The translations under genes and the position numbers were made by a program. Of a stretch of DNA of 46,005 nt, positions 24,248 through 33,859 are shown piece after piece. The stretch's first letter is position 1; each line of letters starts with the position of its first letter. This DNA comes from Crocinitomicaceae bacterium (GTDB lineage Bacteria; Bacteroidota; Bacteroidia; Flavobacteriales_D; Crocinitomicaceae). Below the pieces are notes generated by a model. The model ran no database searches. It was not told where the DNA came from and saw nothing but the letters and a program-made list of their open reading frames with translations. The DNA is taken from positions 1 through 46,005 of the forward strand of contig JAGNZC010000021.1 of the NCBI GenBank assembly GCA_017984635.1, written 5' to 3'.

Positions 24248-26596
24248 TTAAACTCGAATTCCAAAATCTTTATCATTTCTGGTAAGATTAGGGTTGTAAC
24301 AAGGGTCGTGTTTGATATATTTCATCCACTTACTTTTTATCAAATCCATCTCTTTAACATGACGATTATAAGATTCTTTTGTCATATATGGGTGCCCTCT
24401 TGATATCGATTCATAATGATACAATTCTACATGCGGAACATAAATATTATTGTATCCCATTTCTTTTACTTTCAGGCAAAAATCGACGTCATTGTATTCT
24501 ATAGTAAACAATTCTTCAAAACCGTTTACTTCATTGAAAATAGAAGTTTTCACCATCACACATGCTGCTGTTAAGGCAGAATAATTTGTAGTATTGTTAA
24601 TGTAGTTTAAATAACCAGGTCCAAAGCGATCATCACCAACAAAAACATGGTCAACAACTCCTCCGATTCCCATAATTACACCTGCATGTTGGATCGTGTT
24701 GTTTGGAAACAATAATTTTACACCTACTACACCGATAGATTTACGTTGCGCTTGTTCAAGCATACCTTCAAGCCAATCTGGAGTGATGATTTCTGTGTCA
24801 TTGTTAAGTAAGACTAAATATGAACCATTCGCATTTTCTGCACCAATATTCATTAATTTAGAAAAATTAAAAGGTATTTCAGCTTTTATATAGTTAAATT
24901 GATTGCTGTATTTTGATTCACACTGCTTTACAAAATCGAAAAATTCTTTTTCTTCACTATTGTTATCAATTAGAATAATCTCAAAATTTCTGTAGGTAGA
25001 GCGCTCAAAAATAGACTCAATACATTTTTTCAAAAGTACAGTTTGATCTTTTGTTGGTATTATTATGCTTATTAACGCATCTTTTTGAACTAAGTCATAA
25101 CGAATAGTGTATCCGCTAAAGTTTTGATTTACATCAACTATACCAGTCTCACCTCTTCTTATAAGGGCATCGTTTATCGCTTTTTTACCACTTGTGAAAA
25201 TGGATGGATTTACAGTTGACACATTATTTGTTGAGCTTATTCTATTATGATAGGTTACAGTTGGAACATGAATAATTGAATTGGTTTGTTCAGTAAATCG
25301 AAGTGCCAAATCGAATTCTTCATTTTCATCATAACCTTCTTTCCAACCATCAATTGATTGCAATAAGGAAGTTTTATAGCATATTATATTTCCTAAATAG
25401 AATCGAGACAACAAGTTGTCTGGACACCAATCGGGTTTAAAGATAGGTAAAGACAAGTAATTATTTTCATCAATTGTATCTTCATCAGTATAAATTAAAT
25501 CTGTATTTTCATTCAAATTGATTGATTTAGCAAACTGAAAAAGTGCATCTTTTGTTAATTCGTCTCCATTTTTAACTAACAATGTAAATTCTCCGGAAGA
25601 ATGTTTTAAGCCTTCATTTAAACGAGCAACTTTATTCAAAGAGAAATCATTAAATAGGCATAAAAACTGCGTGTTATTTTCTTGAAATGAATCAATTACT
25701 GAATTGACAATCGTTTCATTTTGTAATGATGAAACAATAATAAGCTCCCAGTTGGGATATAATTGTTTTACGATTGAAGAAATTGTATTATCTAAAAATT
25801 CATTAGTATCTTCAATCTGAAGAATAATGCTAAACTTAGGATGTTTGTGGAATTTCCAGATTTCTTGAGTGAATTGCATTAATTTATCATTATCAAGTTG
25901 ATGATAATTTAACCAATGTTGATAGGTGTCAGCAAAAAGACTGATTTTATCTTCTTCATGAAGAATTTCTTTGATGTAAACATTTTTTGTCTCAAGTTGA
26001 AGATAAATGTTTTTGAGAACTTTAACAATCGCTTTACGTATTAATTTTCTACCACTTTTTTTAAAAACAAATAATAGTTTATCTGAATTGGAATTATTTG
26101 AGTTTTGTGCTGCGTTGGAACGAATTTTATTTAAAAACAGTTTCATTTTTTTAGAAATAATAAAAACACTTGTCGTTTCATATTTCTTTATTCTTGTTTC
26201 TAAATTTTGAATAGAAGTTAAAGCTTTAATATATTGATTGTTTAATTCATCAAAAGTAGCATTCTCATTAGCTGATAATATGAATTTTGTAAAATTTGTA
26301 TTTTGTTCAAAACTAAAAGAGTTTAGGTTTTCTATTAGGAAAACAGTTTCTCCCGAAACATGATTAAAAGCTTCTTTTTTAAGTGTGTTTATATCAGTTG
26401 ATTGTAATGCTAATAACTTTATATTTTTAAAAAGAGTTGTGTCAATTAAAGATGATAATTGAACCGTATCATTATAAACAAAAATTAGTTCAACTTCATT
26501 TAGATTATAAGTTGAAATTTTTAAGATAAAATCACTTGTTAAATCTAATTCATTAATTACGCAAACAATTATAGTGTGAGAAATTTTATTAAGCAT
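24248..26596 (-). CDS. Large GT2-family glycosyltransferase with two GT-A domains
   Basis: The 782-residue cytoplasmic protein has two GT2 domains. The first, at about 250-470, begins 'FSIILQIEDTNEFLDNTISSI' and has 'DLIYTDEDTID' and 'PDWCPDNLLSRFYLGNIICYK'. The second, at about 505-760, begins 'ISIIIPTKDQTVLLKKCIESI' and has 'LLNNDTEIITPDWLEGML' and 'NDVDFCLKVKEMGY'. The N-terminal ~130 residues ('IIVCVINELDLTSDFILKIS') may be a degenerate third such fold. This architecture is typical of enzymes that assemble O-antigen or rhamnan-type chains with two alternating linkages. It overlaps the ATPase gene of the ABC exporter by 8 bases and is the last gene of that operon. Confidence 0.88.
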   Translation of the reverse strand: MLNKISHTIIVCVINELDLTSDFILKISTYNLNEVELIFVYNDTVQLSSLIDTTLFKNIKLLALQSTDINTLKKEAFNHVSGETVFLIENLNSFSFEQNTNFTKFILSANENATFDELNNQYIKALTSIQNLETRIKKYETTSVFIISKKMKLFLNKIRSNAAQNSNNSNSDKLLFVFKKSGRKLIRKAIVKVLKNIYLQLETKNVYIKEILHEEDKISLFADTYQHWLNYHQLDNDKLMQFTQEIWKFHKHPKFSIILQIEDTNEFLDNTISSIVKQLYPNWELIIVSSLQNETIVNSVIDSFQENNTQFLCLFNDFSLNKVARLNEGLKHSSGEFTLLVKNGDELTKDALFQFAKSINLNENTDLIYTDEDTIDENNYLSLPIFKPDWCPDNLLSRFYLGNIICYKTSLLQSIDGWKEGYDENEEFDLALRFTEQTNSIIHVPTVTYHNRISSTNNVSTVNPSIFTSGKKAINDALIRRGETGIVDVNQNFSGYTIRYDLVQKDALISIIIPTKDQTVLLKKCIESIFERSTYRNFEIILIDNNSEEKEFFDFVKQCESKYSNQFNYIKAEIPFNFSKLMNIGAENANGSYLVLLNNDTEIITPDWLEGMLEQAQRKSIGVVGVKLLFPNNTIQHAGVIMGIGGVVDHVFVGDDRFGPGYLNYINNTTNYSALTAACVMVKTSIFNEVNGFEELFTIEYNDVDFCLKVKEMGYNNIYVPHVELYHYESISRGHPYMTKESYNRHVKEMDLIKSKWMKYIKHDPCYNPNLTRNDKDFGIRV

Positions 26597-27332
26597 TAAA
26601 TAATTTTTGGTAGGTTATAAGCACATCTTCAATTGTTCCATCTGCAATAACTTTATGTTGGTCGATACAAATTGCTCTGGTACAAATTTTACGAATGTCT
26701 TCTTCGCTGTGTGAAACAAATAATATGGTACAACCCAGCGCTTTAATTTGGTTGATTCGGTTCAAACATTTTTGCTGAAAACCAACGTCTCCAACAGCAA
26801 GTACTTCATCAATCAATAAAATGTCTGGTATTTCAGAAATCGCAATACTAAATGATAAACGAGAAATCATACCTGTTGAGTAAGTTTTAACAGGTCTTTT
26901 TAATGTTGCTAAATCTAGTTCCGAAAAGGCTATGATTTCTTCAATTTTTGAGGGTAGATCTTTTTTAGAAGTTCCCATTAAACTGCTAATGAATTTTATG
27001 TTTTCAAGACCAGTTAATTCCATCTCAATACCTGCACCAATAGAAAGCATAGGCGCAATTTTACCATTTACGATCACTTGTCCAGTGTGTGATTTTAAAA
27101 TACCTGCCATACAGCGTAATAAGCTGCTTTTTCCAGTGCCATTTTTACCTAAAATACCAACTACTTCTCCAGGGAAAATATCTAAATTAATCCCTTCAAC
27201 CACTTTCTTTTTTTGAAAAATTTTGGTGAAACCAAGTTTCAAAATGAAATCTTTGGAAGAATTCACTCCTTGATTAAATGTGTAGTAAAAAACGCCAACA
27301 TTTTTTAATGATATGATTGGTTTATTCGTCAT
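26589..27332 (-). CDS. ABC polysaccharide exporter ATP-binding protein (Wzt/KpsT-like)
   Basis: The 247-residue ATPase has Walker A GKNGTGKSS (62-70), the signature YSTGMISRLSFSIA (151-164), where RLSFS is typical of Wzt/TagH/KpsT proteins, and Walker B ILLIDEVLAVGD (171-182). It powers export of a lipid-linked polysaccharide with the neighbouring permease, whose TGA overlaps its ATG (TGATG). It ends right after the nucleotide-binding domain and has no C-terminal carbohydrate-binding domain, unlike the Wzt proteins that read a chain terminator. Chain recognition must therefore differ (inference). Confidence 0.92.
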   Translation of the reverse strand: MTNKPIISLKNVGVFYYTFNQGVNSSKDFILKLGFTKIFQKKKVVEGINLDIFPGEVVGILGKNGTGKSSLLRCMAGILKSHTGQVIVNGKIAPMLSIGAGIEMELTGLENIKFISSLMGTSKKDLPSKIEEIIAFSELDLATLKRPVKTYSTGMISRLSFSIAISEIPDILLIDEVLAVGDVGFQQKCLNRINQIKALGCTILFVSHSEEDIRKICTRAICIDQHKVIADGTIEDVLITYQKLFNA

Positions 27333-28084
27333 CAGATCGTTGAAATTATTCCTTTTTCTAATTTATATACCACCAATTTACTGATGAAATATAATCCGAT
27401 TGTAATTGATAAAATGATTAACCAACTTTCTGTCGATGGAAAGCTATTTTGATATAATATAGCTCTAAAAACATCAAAAAAGTGAAACAAAGGATTGAGT
27501 TTTAAAAAGAATAAATAGTTTTTTGGGATAATAGAAATATTATAAGCAATTGGGCTTAAATAGAAAAGTGCTGGGTTTAAGGTGTTCCAAAGAATTGAAA
27601 CATCTCTTAAAAAAACATTTAATATACCTAAAATGATACCTAAACTATAGGCAAATGTTGAGAAAATTAGTAGCGCAGGAATCAATAAAAGAAAATGCCA
27701 ACTGAACGATAAACCAAAAAAGTACATCAAGGTTAAAAATGGAATAAAAGAGAATAACAATGCAACTACTTCAGCACTTACTGCAGCAATTGGAAATAAT
27801 TCTATTTTAACGTTAATCGTTTTAATAATGCTAGAATTATGAATAAAACTCTGAATCGATTGATTGGTTGCATTAGAGAAAAATTGCCAAAAAATAAGCC
27901 CTGTAAGGACATAAAGCGGGTAGTTTTTAATCGTTAAAAATGCTTGGCTAAAAACAAAATTAATAATAAGTAAAAATGCTAGGGGTGTCAACAAACTCCA
28001 AAGAAAACCTAATGCCGATTGCTTGTATTTAAGTTTAAGTTGTTTAACAACTAAGTTTCTTATTATAGAGATGTTTTGTTTCAT
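27332..28084 (-). CDS. ABC polysaccharide exporter permease (Wzm/KpsM-like)
   Basis: The product is 250 residues from the ATG at 28084. It has the ABC-2 topology with six membrane helices and the N-terminal amphipathic start 'IIRNLVVKQLKLKYKQSALGFLWSLLTPL', diagnostic of Wzm/TagG proteins (R-D/N-L...K-x-K-Y-x-x-S-x-L-G-x-L-W). The open frame runs up to a TTG at 28108, but this lies in the -7 box TACTTTTG (28113-28106), so the ATG is chosen. It exports a polysaccharide on a lipid carrier with the 26589-27332 ATPase. It is first gene of the minus-strand operon. Confidence 0.92.
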   Translation of the reverse strand: MKQNISIIRNLVVKQLKLKYKQSALGFLWSLLTPLAFLLIINFVFSQAFLTIKNYPLYVLTGLIFWQFFSNATNQSIQSFIHNSSIIKTINVKIELFPIAAVSAEVVALLFSFIPFLTLMYFFGLSFSWHFLLLIPALLIFSTFAYSLGIILGILNVFLRDVSILWNTLNPALFYLSPIAYNISIIPKNYLFFLKLNPLFHFFDVFRAILYQNSFPSTESWLIILSITIGLYFISKLVVYKLEKGIISTI

Positions 28085-28105
28085 ACAAACAATTTCATTT
28101 TCACA

Positions 28106-28113
28106 CAAAAGTA
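28106..28113 (-). promoter_or_regulatory. -7 box (TACTTTTG) of the ABC exporter operon
   Basis: TACTTTTG on the minus strand matches TAnnTTTG, 21 bases before the ATG at 28084. Its TTG is an apparent start codon that should not be used. Confidence 0.5.
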
Positions 28114-28157
28114 CATTTTTCTGTGTTTAATTTACCTATAAACGATTTATTTCTTTC

Positions 28158-28165
28158 TATATTTG
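28158..28165 (+). promoter_or_regulatory. -7 box (TATATTTG) of the GT4 operon
   Basis: TATATTTG on the plus strand lies 17 bases before the ATG at 28183. With the box at 28106-28113 it forms a divergent promoter region of about 100 bases for the two halves of the polysaccharide locus. Confidence 0.5.
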
Positions 28166-28182
28166 TTTAAGAAACAAAGTGA

Positions 28183-29211
28183 ATGTCAACGAATATCTAT
28201 GTTAACGGAAAGTTTTTAACTCAAGCTACAACGGGGGTCCAGCGTTATGCTATTGAACTTACGCGTGCTTTACTCGCCCAACATCCAGCAATAAAAATAA
28301 TTATCCCATTAAATAGTGTGTTAATAGATGATTCATTTTCGGCAAACATTATTAGAACAGGATCCTTAAAAGGAGTTTTATGGGAGCAAATTAATTTACC
28401 TCGATACGCTAAAAAAAACCAGGCATTTTTGTTGAATTTATGTAATGTAGCTCCCGTTTTTTATAAAAATAAATTACTCATTATTCATGATCTTGGAGTA
28501 TATGTAAATCCAAAATGGTACAATTGGAAATTTGTTCTTTGGTATAAATTAATCACTCCGTTAACAATTCAAAATTCAAAATTGATTGGAACGGTTAGTG
28601 AAACAGTAAAAAATGAAATAATCAATCGATTTAAAATAGATAGCACGAAGGTTCTGGTCGTTTATAACAGTATAGCAGCTTGTTTTGTAAATGAAATTAG
28701 TGAAAAAGAAAATTACATTCTTCATGTTGGCACCTTGTCTGATAGAAAAAACATTCGTTATATCATTGAAAATTTTAATTTGTCTAACTGTACTGATTAC
28801 ACATTGGTTTTTATAGGTAATCACGATGATTTATTAACCTATCATTTAGATGATGTAGCAACAGAAAACATACTTTTTATTACAAATGCAACAGATATTG
28901 ATTTAGCAAATTGGTATTTAAAAGCAAAATTTGTAATTTCAGCGTCTCAATACGAAGGGTTTGGTATTCCTGTTTTAGAGGGTTTGGTCAATCATTCTGT
29001 AGCGATTTTGTCTTCGATTCCTGTTTATAAAGAATTGTACAAAAATGGTTGTGTGTTTTTTAATTTAGAAGATCAAGATGAATTACAAACTATTTTTAAT
29101 TCATTATCTGCAATAAATAAGAATCAAACATTCGCAAAAGAATATATTGAGCGCTACAATATTCATCAAGAAATGCAAAAAATAGTAACTTGTTTAAATA
29201 ACCAAAAATGA
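28183..29211 (+). CDS. Glycosyltransferase family 4 protein
   Basis: The 342-residue GT-B enzyme begins 'NGKFLTQATTGVQRYAIELTRALL', as in mannosyl/rhamnosyl GT4 enzymes. The C-terminal nucleotide-sugar region includes 'NYILHVGTLSDRKNIRYIIENF', 'LVFIGNHDD' and 'SASQYEGFGIPVLEGL' (E-x7-E motif). It would act on the cytoplasmic side of the inner membrane during assembly of a surface glycan. It is first gene of a three-gene operon; its TGA overlaps the next ATG (ATGA at 29208-29211), implying coupled translation. The donor sugar is not predictable. Confidence 0.92.
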   Translation: MSTNIYVNGKFLTQATTGVQRYAIELTRALLAQHPAIKIIIPLNSVLIDDSFSANIIRTGSLKGVLWEQINLPRYAKKNQAFLLNLCNVAPVFYKNKLLIIHDLGVYVNPKWYNWKFVLWYKLITPLTIQNSKLIGTVSETVKNEIINRFKIDSTKVLVVYNSIAACFVNEISEKENYILHVGTLSDRKNIRYIIENFNLSNCTDYTLVFIGNHDDLLTYHLDDVATENILFITNATDIDLANWYLKAKFVISASQYEGFGIPVLEGLVNHSVAILSSIPVYKELYKNGCVFFNLEDQDELQTIFNSLSAINKNQTFAKEYIERYNIHQEMQKIVTCLNNQK

Positions 29212-30326
29212 AAAAAATTGCCATTGTTCATGACTGGTTAATTACAATTGGTGGAGCAGAAAAAGTATTAAAGCAATTATTAATTGTTTATCCGAATGCC
29301 TCTTTATTTTTTTTAATCAATACATTAAATGAAGAGGATGAAAAGTATTTGTATTTAGATGATAAAACAAAAAGGGTATCACATTTAAATAAGTTCCCTT
29401 TCGTTAGAAAACTATATAGAATTTATGTTCCAATATTTTACAAACAAATCGAAAAATTTGATTTTAGTGAATACGACATCATACTTTCATCTTCTCATTC
29501 TGTAGCTAAAAACATCCGAACGAATCCAAATCAAATACACATTTGTTATTGCCATACGCCAATACGTTATGTTTGGAACATGAAAAAAACGTATTTGCAA
29601 CAATTGCCAATGGTGATTAGGAGTTTAGCCATGCGTCAAATTTCCAGAATTAAAAAATGGGATTATGCTGCAGCTCAAAATGTTTCAAGTTTTATTGCAA
29701 ATTCTCACTTTGTGGCTGAGCGCATCTCAACAAATTATGGTCGATCGGCAACGGTTATTCATCCACCTGTGAATGCTGATTTTTTTCATTTGCCAGAAAA
29801 TTTAACCCGATCCAAAAAATCATTTCTGGTTGTTTCAAGATTGGTTCATTACAAAAAAATTGATTTAATCATTGACGCTTTCAATGCAATGCCAGATTTA
29901 GAGTTGGTGGTAATTGGAACTGGACCTCAATCTCGAGATTTACAAGAAAGAGCTGGAGATTCCATTCAGTTTTTAGGATTTCAACCTTCAGATGTTGTGA
30001 GAAGTTACATGCAAGAATCTAAGGCAATCGTGATGGCTGCTATTGAAGATTTTGGAATTACATCTTTGGAAACACAAGCTTGTGGTACTCCTGTGATAGC
30101 GTTTAACTATGGAGGGTATAAAGAATCTGTTGTGGTTGATAAAACAGGAGTCTTGTTTCAAGATCAAACAAGTTCATCCATTATTCAAGCAGTAAGAGAA
30201 TTTGAGAAAAAAGAACAGCAATTTGATCGAGCATCTATTCGAACTCATGCTGCAACTTTTTCAAATGATCGATTTCAACAAGAAATAAAACAATTTGTTG
30301 AAGAAGAAATACAGCGTCAGTCATGA
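29208..30326 (+). CDS. Glycosyltransferase family 4 protein, WbaZ-like
   Basis: The 372-residue GT-B enzyme resembles the WbaZ-type mannosyltransferases: 'IAIVHDWLITIGGAEKVLKQLL' at the start, 'ICYCHTPIRYVWNMK' and 'IANSHFVAERI' in the N-terminal half, and 'FLVVSRLVHYKKIDLIIDAFN' with 'MAAIEDFGITSLETQACGTPVIAFNYGG' (E-F-G-I-x-x-x-E) in the donor-binding half. It probably adds a hexose to a lipid-linked O-unit or core. It overlaps both neighbours by four bases (ATGA), so the three genes are one translational unit. Confidence 0.92.
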   Translation: MKKIAIVHDWLITIGGAEKVLKQLLIVYPNASLFFLINTLNEEDEKYLYLDDKTKRVSHLNKFPFVRKLYRIYVPIFYKQIEKFDFSEYDIILSSSHSVAKNIRTNPNQIHICYCHTPIRYVWNMKKTYLQQLPMVIRSLAMRQISRIKKWDYAAAQNVSSFIANSHFVAERISTNYGRSATVIHPPVNADFFHLPENLTRSKKSFLVVSRLVHYKKIDLIIDAFNAMPDLELVVIGTGPQSRDLQERAGDSIQFLGFQPSDVVRSYMQESKAIVMAAIEDFGITSLETQACGTPVIAFNYGGYKESVVVDKTGVLFQDQTSSSIIQAVREFEKKEQQFDRASIRTHAATFSNDRFQQEIKQFVEEEIQRQS

Positions 30327-31549
30327 GTTGGATGCAACAACTTAAAGAAAAGTCATTTATTGAAATAAGTCTTTTTTTGACTTTATTATTTCCTTTTGTG
30401 CCTTCCAAATTTGCTAGCATAGCATTAATTATCTTTACAGTAAGTTCATTGGTTACGATATATAAAGCTAAAAATAGACAATTCAATAGCCGTTCTTTAT
30501 TTTATTTTATACTATTGATTAGTATACCTTTGTTGTATTTTTTTCAATTGGTTATCGCAGATGAACCAGCTACGGTTTGGAAAATAGTTGAACGAAAATT
30601 AGCACTAATCATTGCACCATTATCTTTTTTTTTGATTAATGCTTCAACTATTTCATTGAATCCAATAACTTATGTTCGCTTTTTTTACCGGGTTACAGTT
30701 GTGTTTGTTGCTTATTGTAGTATCCAATTATTACTTCAGGGTCTAAATCACGATTACTTGATATCCGGAGGATTTGCTTTTGCATTTAGAACTACAATGG
30801 AAGAAATTAGTAGATTACATCCGACATATTTTGGATTGTTTATTGCTTTTAGCATACTCGTTGGATTAGAAGAATTAATACAAAGATGGCATTTACTTAA
30901 AGGAAGTATAAAAGGTTTAATGTTTTTTTCTTTGTTGTTTTTATTGTTATTTTTGTTGTTTTTAGCAGCAAGAATGGCTTTAATCGGATTACTTATTTCA
31001 TTGTTTTTAGTTGTTCACAAATACATACGTTCTTGGAAAATTAAAGGAAGTATTTTTATTATTTCAATAGCCTGTTTGATTAGTTCACTGTTTTTAATTC
31101 CTTCAATTTCTAGTAGGTTAAAAGAAATAAACGCATCAAGTAATAATGGAACCTCCATTCGTACAACTATATGGGCTTGTTCAGTTCAACTCATACAGGA
31201 AGCACCATTCTTGGGAGTAGGAGTCGAACAAGTGCAATCTAAATTAAATAGATGTTATGGTGAAAAAAATCAGTATTTAGCCAATTTAACGAGTGATTAC
31301 AATACACACAATGAATACCTGAACCAATGGGCTAATTTTGGTATTATTGGTTTGATTGCCCTGCTTCTTTTACTTGTTCTCTTTTATTATCGTTCAAAAG
31401 AATCGTTTATTTTTCTTTTGTTTTCAATATTAGTAAGTCTATCCTTTTTAACCGAAAACCTTTTGGAGCGACAAATGGGAATTTTCTTTGTCGCTATATT
31501 GGGTAGTTTGTTTGTGTTTAATCTTCCACCTACAACGATTAAAAAATAG
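30323..31549 (+). CDS. O-antigen ligase-like membrane protein
   Basis: The 408-residue protein has about ten to eleven transmembrane segments and one large periplasmic loop at about residues 270-345. That loop holds the Wzy_C/WaaL-type sequence 'GTSIRTTIWACSVQLIQEAPFLGVGVEQVQ' and 'DYNTHNEYLNQWANFGIIGL', whose H-N-x-Y/F-L motif is diagnostic. It joins polysaccharide to lipid A-core in the periplasm; because an ABC exporter is present nearby, ligase is likelier than polymerase. It overlaps the upstream gene by four bases. Its last 11 bases overlap the convergent TonB-receptor gene. Confidence 0.9.
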   Translation: MSWMQQLKEKSFIEISLFLTLLFPFVPSKFASIALIIFTVSSLVTIYKAKNRQFNSRSLFYFILLISIPLLYFFQLVIADEPATVWKIVERKLALIIAPLSFFLINASTISLNPITYVRFFYRVTVVFVAYCSIQLLLQGLNHDYLISGGFAFAFRTTMEEISRLHPTYFGLFIAFSILVGLEELIQRWHLLKGSIKGLMFFSLLFLLLFLLFLAARMALIGLLISLFLVVHKYIRSWKIKGSIFIISIACLISSLFLIPSISSRLKEINASSNNGTSIRTTIWACSVQLIQEAPFLGVGVEQVQSKLNRCYGEKNQYLANLTSDYNTHNEYLNQWANFGIIGLIALLLLLVLFYYRSKESFIFLLFSILVSLSFLTENLLERQMGIFFVAILGSLFVFNLPPTTIKK

Positions 31550-33794
31550 TTGCGCGAATGCCTAATTGAAATGCTCTAGGCATTCCTGGTCGAACACCAG
31601 ATGGTCGAGCAGCAACAATATAGGTTTCGTTTGTTACGTTTGTAACACTTGAAAACAAATTAATTGTAGTTGAAATTTGATAGCTAATACTTGCATCTAG
31701 TACAATGATTTCTGGTATGCGATCTATTCCTGTTGCTGCTCCTGTTCCAGCTGTGGCACGCATTTCACTCGTATATTTCATCCCCGTATTGATTTGCCAT
31801 TTTTTGTATTCTAATGCCAATCCAATGTTGAGTTGATGTTCTGCTAAATAGGGCAATTGATCACCACTTTTGACAGTGCCCCAATCTTCAAATGTACTGC
31901 TGAAATCGCTCAAAAAACGTGCGTCTGTATAAGTGTAGGCAGCAGTGATTGGTAATTTGAACGGTAAACGAAGCGGTTGAGCAATGTTCAATGAACTAAA
32001 CCATTCAATTCCGCTAGAAAACGATTTTCCCCCGTTGAATAAGTCTCCTGAACCAATTCCACCACTTGCCGCTAAATCAGAACCTAACAAATTGCTGTAG
32101 GCATTGTAAAATCCTACTAGTTGACATTGAAAATAGGTTTGGTTGAATTTAATTCCAGCTTCGTAATTGATGCTTTCTTCTGCTTTAGATGATGTTTTAG
32201 CAGATGGTGGTGCAAATCCTTTGTGAACACCTGCAAACGCTGTGAATCTTGTTGAGTAAACATAATCAATAGAAATCCCTGGAATCCAAACAGCAACTTC
32301 GTTTTTAGATTGAACTAAATTGGTTCCAAGTCGTGTTGGGTCATTTTTCCCATAATCTTTTTCTTCCATTGAGATTTGTTCATATCTTAATCCAGCTGTC
32401 AAATTGAATTTTCTGTAAGTTGTTTTGTATTGCAAGTAACTAGCCATAGCTTGAGCAAAAGCCAAACGATTGCTTTCTCTTCCTAGTTCCCCAGCAGCTG
32501 TTTGCATCATTGTTCCATTCAACATTTTGAAGATGTCTTCGTTTTGAAAACGATCCATACCATCTTGATGTAAACGAATTCCTAAATCTAAGTCATGTTT
32601 TAGTTTACCTGTTTTAAAATTCATGCTAATCGTAGTTTGAATTCCTTGGCCAAAATAGCTTCTGTTATTTCCTTTTACAAATAAAGCGTCGGAATTGGGG
32701 CTCGTTTGACCTTTAATAATTGCTAATTGATTGACGTATTGTGAAGGATTTCTTAAAATGTCTGCTATGCTTTTTTTAGTTCCTGAACTATCTTTTACAG
32801 CATCTAATTTGTACCAATTTCTGCTGAAATCATTGCGGTATGCAACGGTGGTTACATTTATCCATTTTGCAGGAATAATCGTGTGTGTTGCACTTATTTG
32901 AGATTGTTCCACTTTCATGACATCTTTTTGAGAACCGGCATAACGTAAATAGGGATCTAAACCAAAATCAGCAAGCGTAAGTCCAAGATAAGTATCGTTT
33001 GAGATTTCATGATTTATTCCCGCTTTAAACGTTATGGATTGTTGGATGCGAGCAGATCTTTTTGTGGAAATACGAATTTTTGCAATGTAATCTGATTTAT
33101 CGAAACCAGTTTTAGTTCCATTTTCTAAGTGTTTGAATCCATCTGATCCATAATGTAACGCTTCAATTGAATAAGCAAGTTGACCGTGATTATTGCCTAA
33201 GTAAGTATGTAAATTTCTGCCTGCAAAACTACCGCCAATAGCTGAAACTTTCGCTGTGAATTTTAATGGAAGTGGAGTTGAAATCAAATTGATTGCACCA
33301 CCTGTTGTGTATGGACCATATTTGATTTGCGCACTACCTTTTAAGATTTCAACCGCTTGCATTCGTCCAACAGACGGAAAATAATATGCTGCAGAAGCAG
33401 CATATGGAGCAGGAGCAACTAAAATACCATCTTCCATTAAGGTGATTTTAGAAGAACGTTCAACGCCTGCACCTCTCAAACCAATATTTGGACGAAGACC
33501 AAAACCATCTTCTTCTTGAATATTAACACCTGGGATACTTTTCAATACGCGATTGATATCAGAGTAATTGTATTTTTGTAATTCTTTGGTAGACAAATAG
33601 TAAGCTGAACCTGGCATGGAATTTAATCCTTTTTCATTTCCGATTAACGTCGTGTGTTTAATGGTGATTTCAGGAAGTTCTTTCGAAATTTCAGCTAATG
33701 AATCTTGTTGCTTTTTTTGATTGTTATCAGTTGTTTGACTTATTGTTATTCCGTTGAAGTAAATTAAAACTGCTAGTGTTACGATTAATTTCAT
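31539..33794 (-). CDS. TonB-dependent outer-membrane receptor, FecA-like
   Basis: The product is 751 residues from the ATG at 33794 (MKLIVTLAVLIYFNGITISQ is a signal peptide). The longer frame to 33848 crosses the promoter and is rejected. The plug domain (about 55-165) has 'NRVLKSIPGVNIQEEDGFGLRPNIGLRGAGVERSSKITLMEDGI' and 'VEILKGSAQIKYGPYTTGGAINLIS'. A 22-strand barrel follows, ending in aromatic 'GIRATIF'. The closest remembered family is the FecA-type ferric-dicitrate/siderophore receptors. There is no carboxypeptidase-like N-terminal domain and no SusD partner, against a glycan role. A Fur-like palindrome (33860-33876) supports iron control. Confidence 0.9.
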   Translation of the reverse strand: MKLIVTLAVLIYFNGITISQTTDNNQKKQQDSLAEISKELPEITIKHTTLIGNEKGLNSMPGSAYYLSTKELQKYNYSDINRVLKSIPGVNIQEEDGFGLRPNIGLRGAGVERSSKITLMEDGILVAPAPYAASAAYYFPSVGRMQAVEILKGSAQIKYGPYTTGGAINLISTPLPLKFTAKVSAIGGSFAGRNLHTYLGNNHGQLAYSIEALHYGSDGFKHLENGTKTGFDKSDYIAKIRISTKRSARIQQSITFKAGINHEISNDTYLGLTLADFGLDPYLRYAGSQKDVMKVEQSQISATHTIIPAKWINVTTVAYRNDFSRNWYKLDAVKDSSGTKKSIADILRNPSQYVNQLAIIKGQTSPNSDALFVKGNNRSYFGQGIQTTISMNFKTGKLKHDLDLGIRLHQDGMDRFQNEDIFKMLNGTMMQTAAGELGRESNRLAFAQAMASYLQYKTTYRKFNLTAGLRYEQISMEEKDYGKNDPTRLGTNLVQSKNEVAVWIPGISIDYVYSTRFTAFAGVHKGFAPPSAKTSSKAEESINYEAGIKFNQTYFQCQLVGFYNAYSNLLGSDLAASGGIGSGDLFNGGKSFSSGIEWFSSLNIAQPLRLPFKLPITAAYTYTDARFLSDFSSTFEDWGTVKSGDQLPYLAEHQLNIGLALEYKKWQINTGMKYTSEMRATAGTGAATGIDRIPEIIVLDASISYQISTTINLFSSVTNVTNETYIVAARPSGVRPGMPRAFQLGIRATIF

Positions 33795-33811
33795 CTCTTT
33801 TAATTTTTCGA

Positions 33812-33842
33812 CAAAATTACGGCAGTAGTATACTTTTAACAA
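33812..33842 (-). promoter_or_regulatory. Promoter of the TonB-dependent receptor gene
   Basis: On the minus strand TTG (33842-33840), a 20-base spacer and TAATTTTG (33819-33812) give a full match to the Bacteroidota promoter pattern, 17 bases before the ATG at 33794. It fixes the start codon choice. Confidence 0.72.
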
Positions 33843-33859
33843 TACCACAAAAAAGGTAT

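Noticed and set aside
33795..33848. 18-codon N-terminal extension of the TonB receptor
   Set aside because: It overlaps a complete promoter and would place extra residues before the signal peptide.
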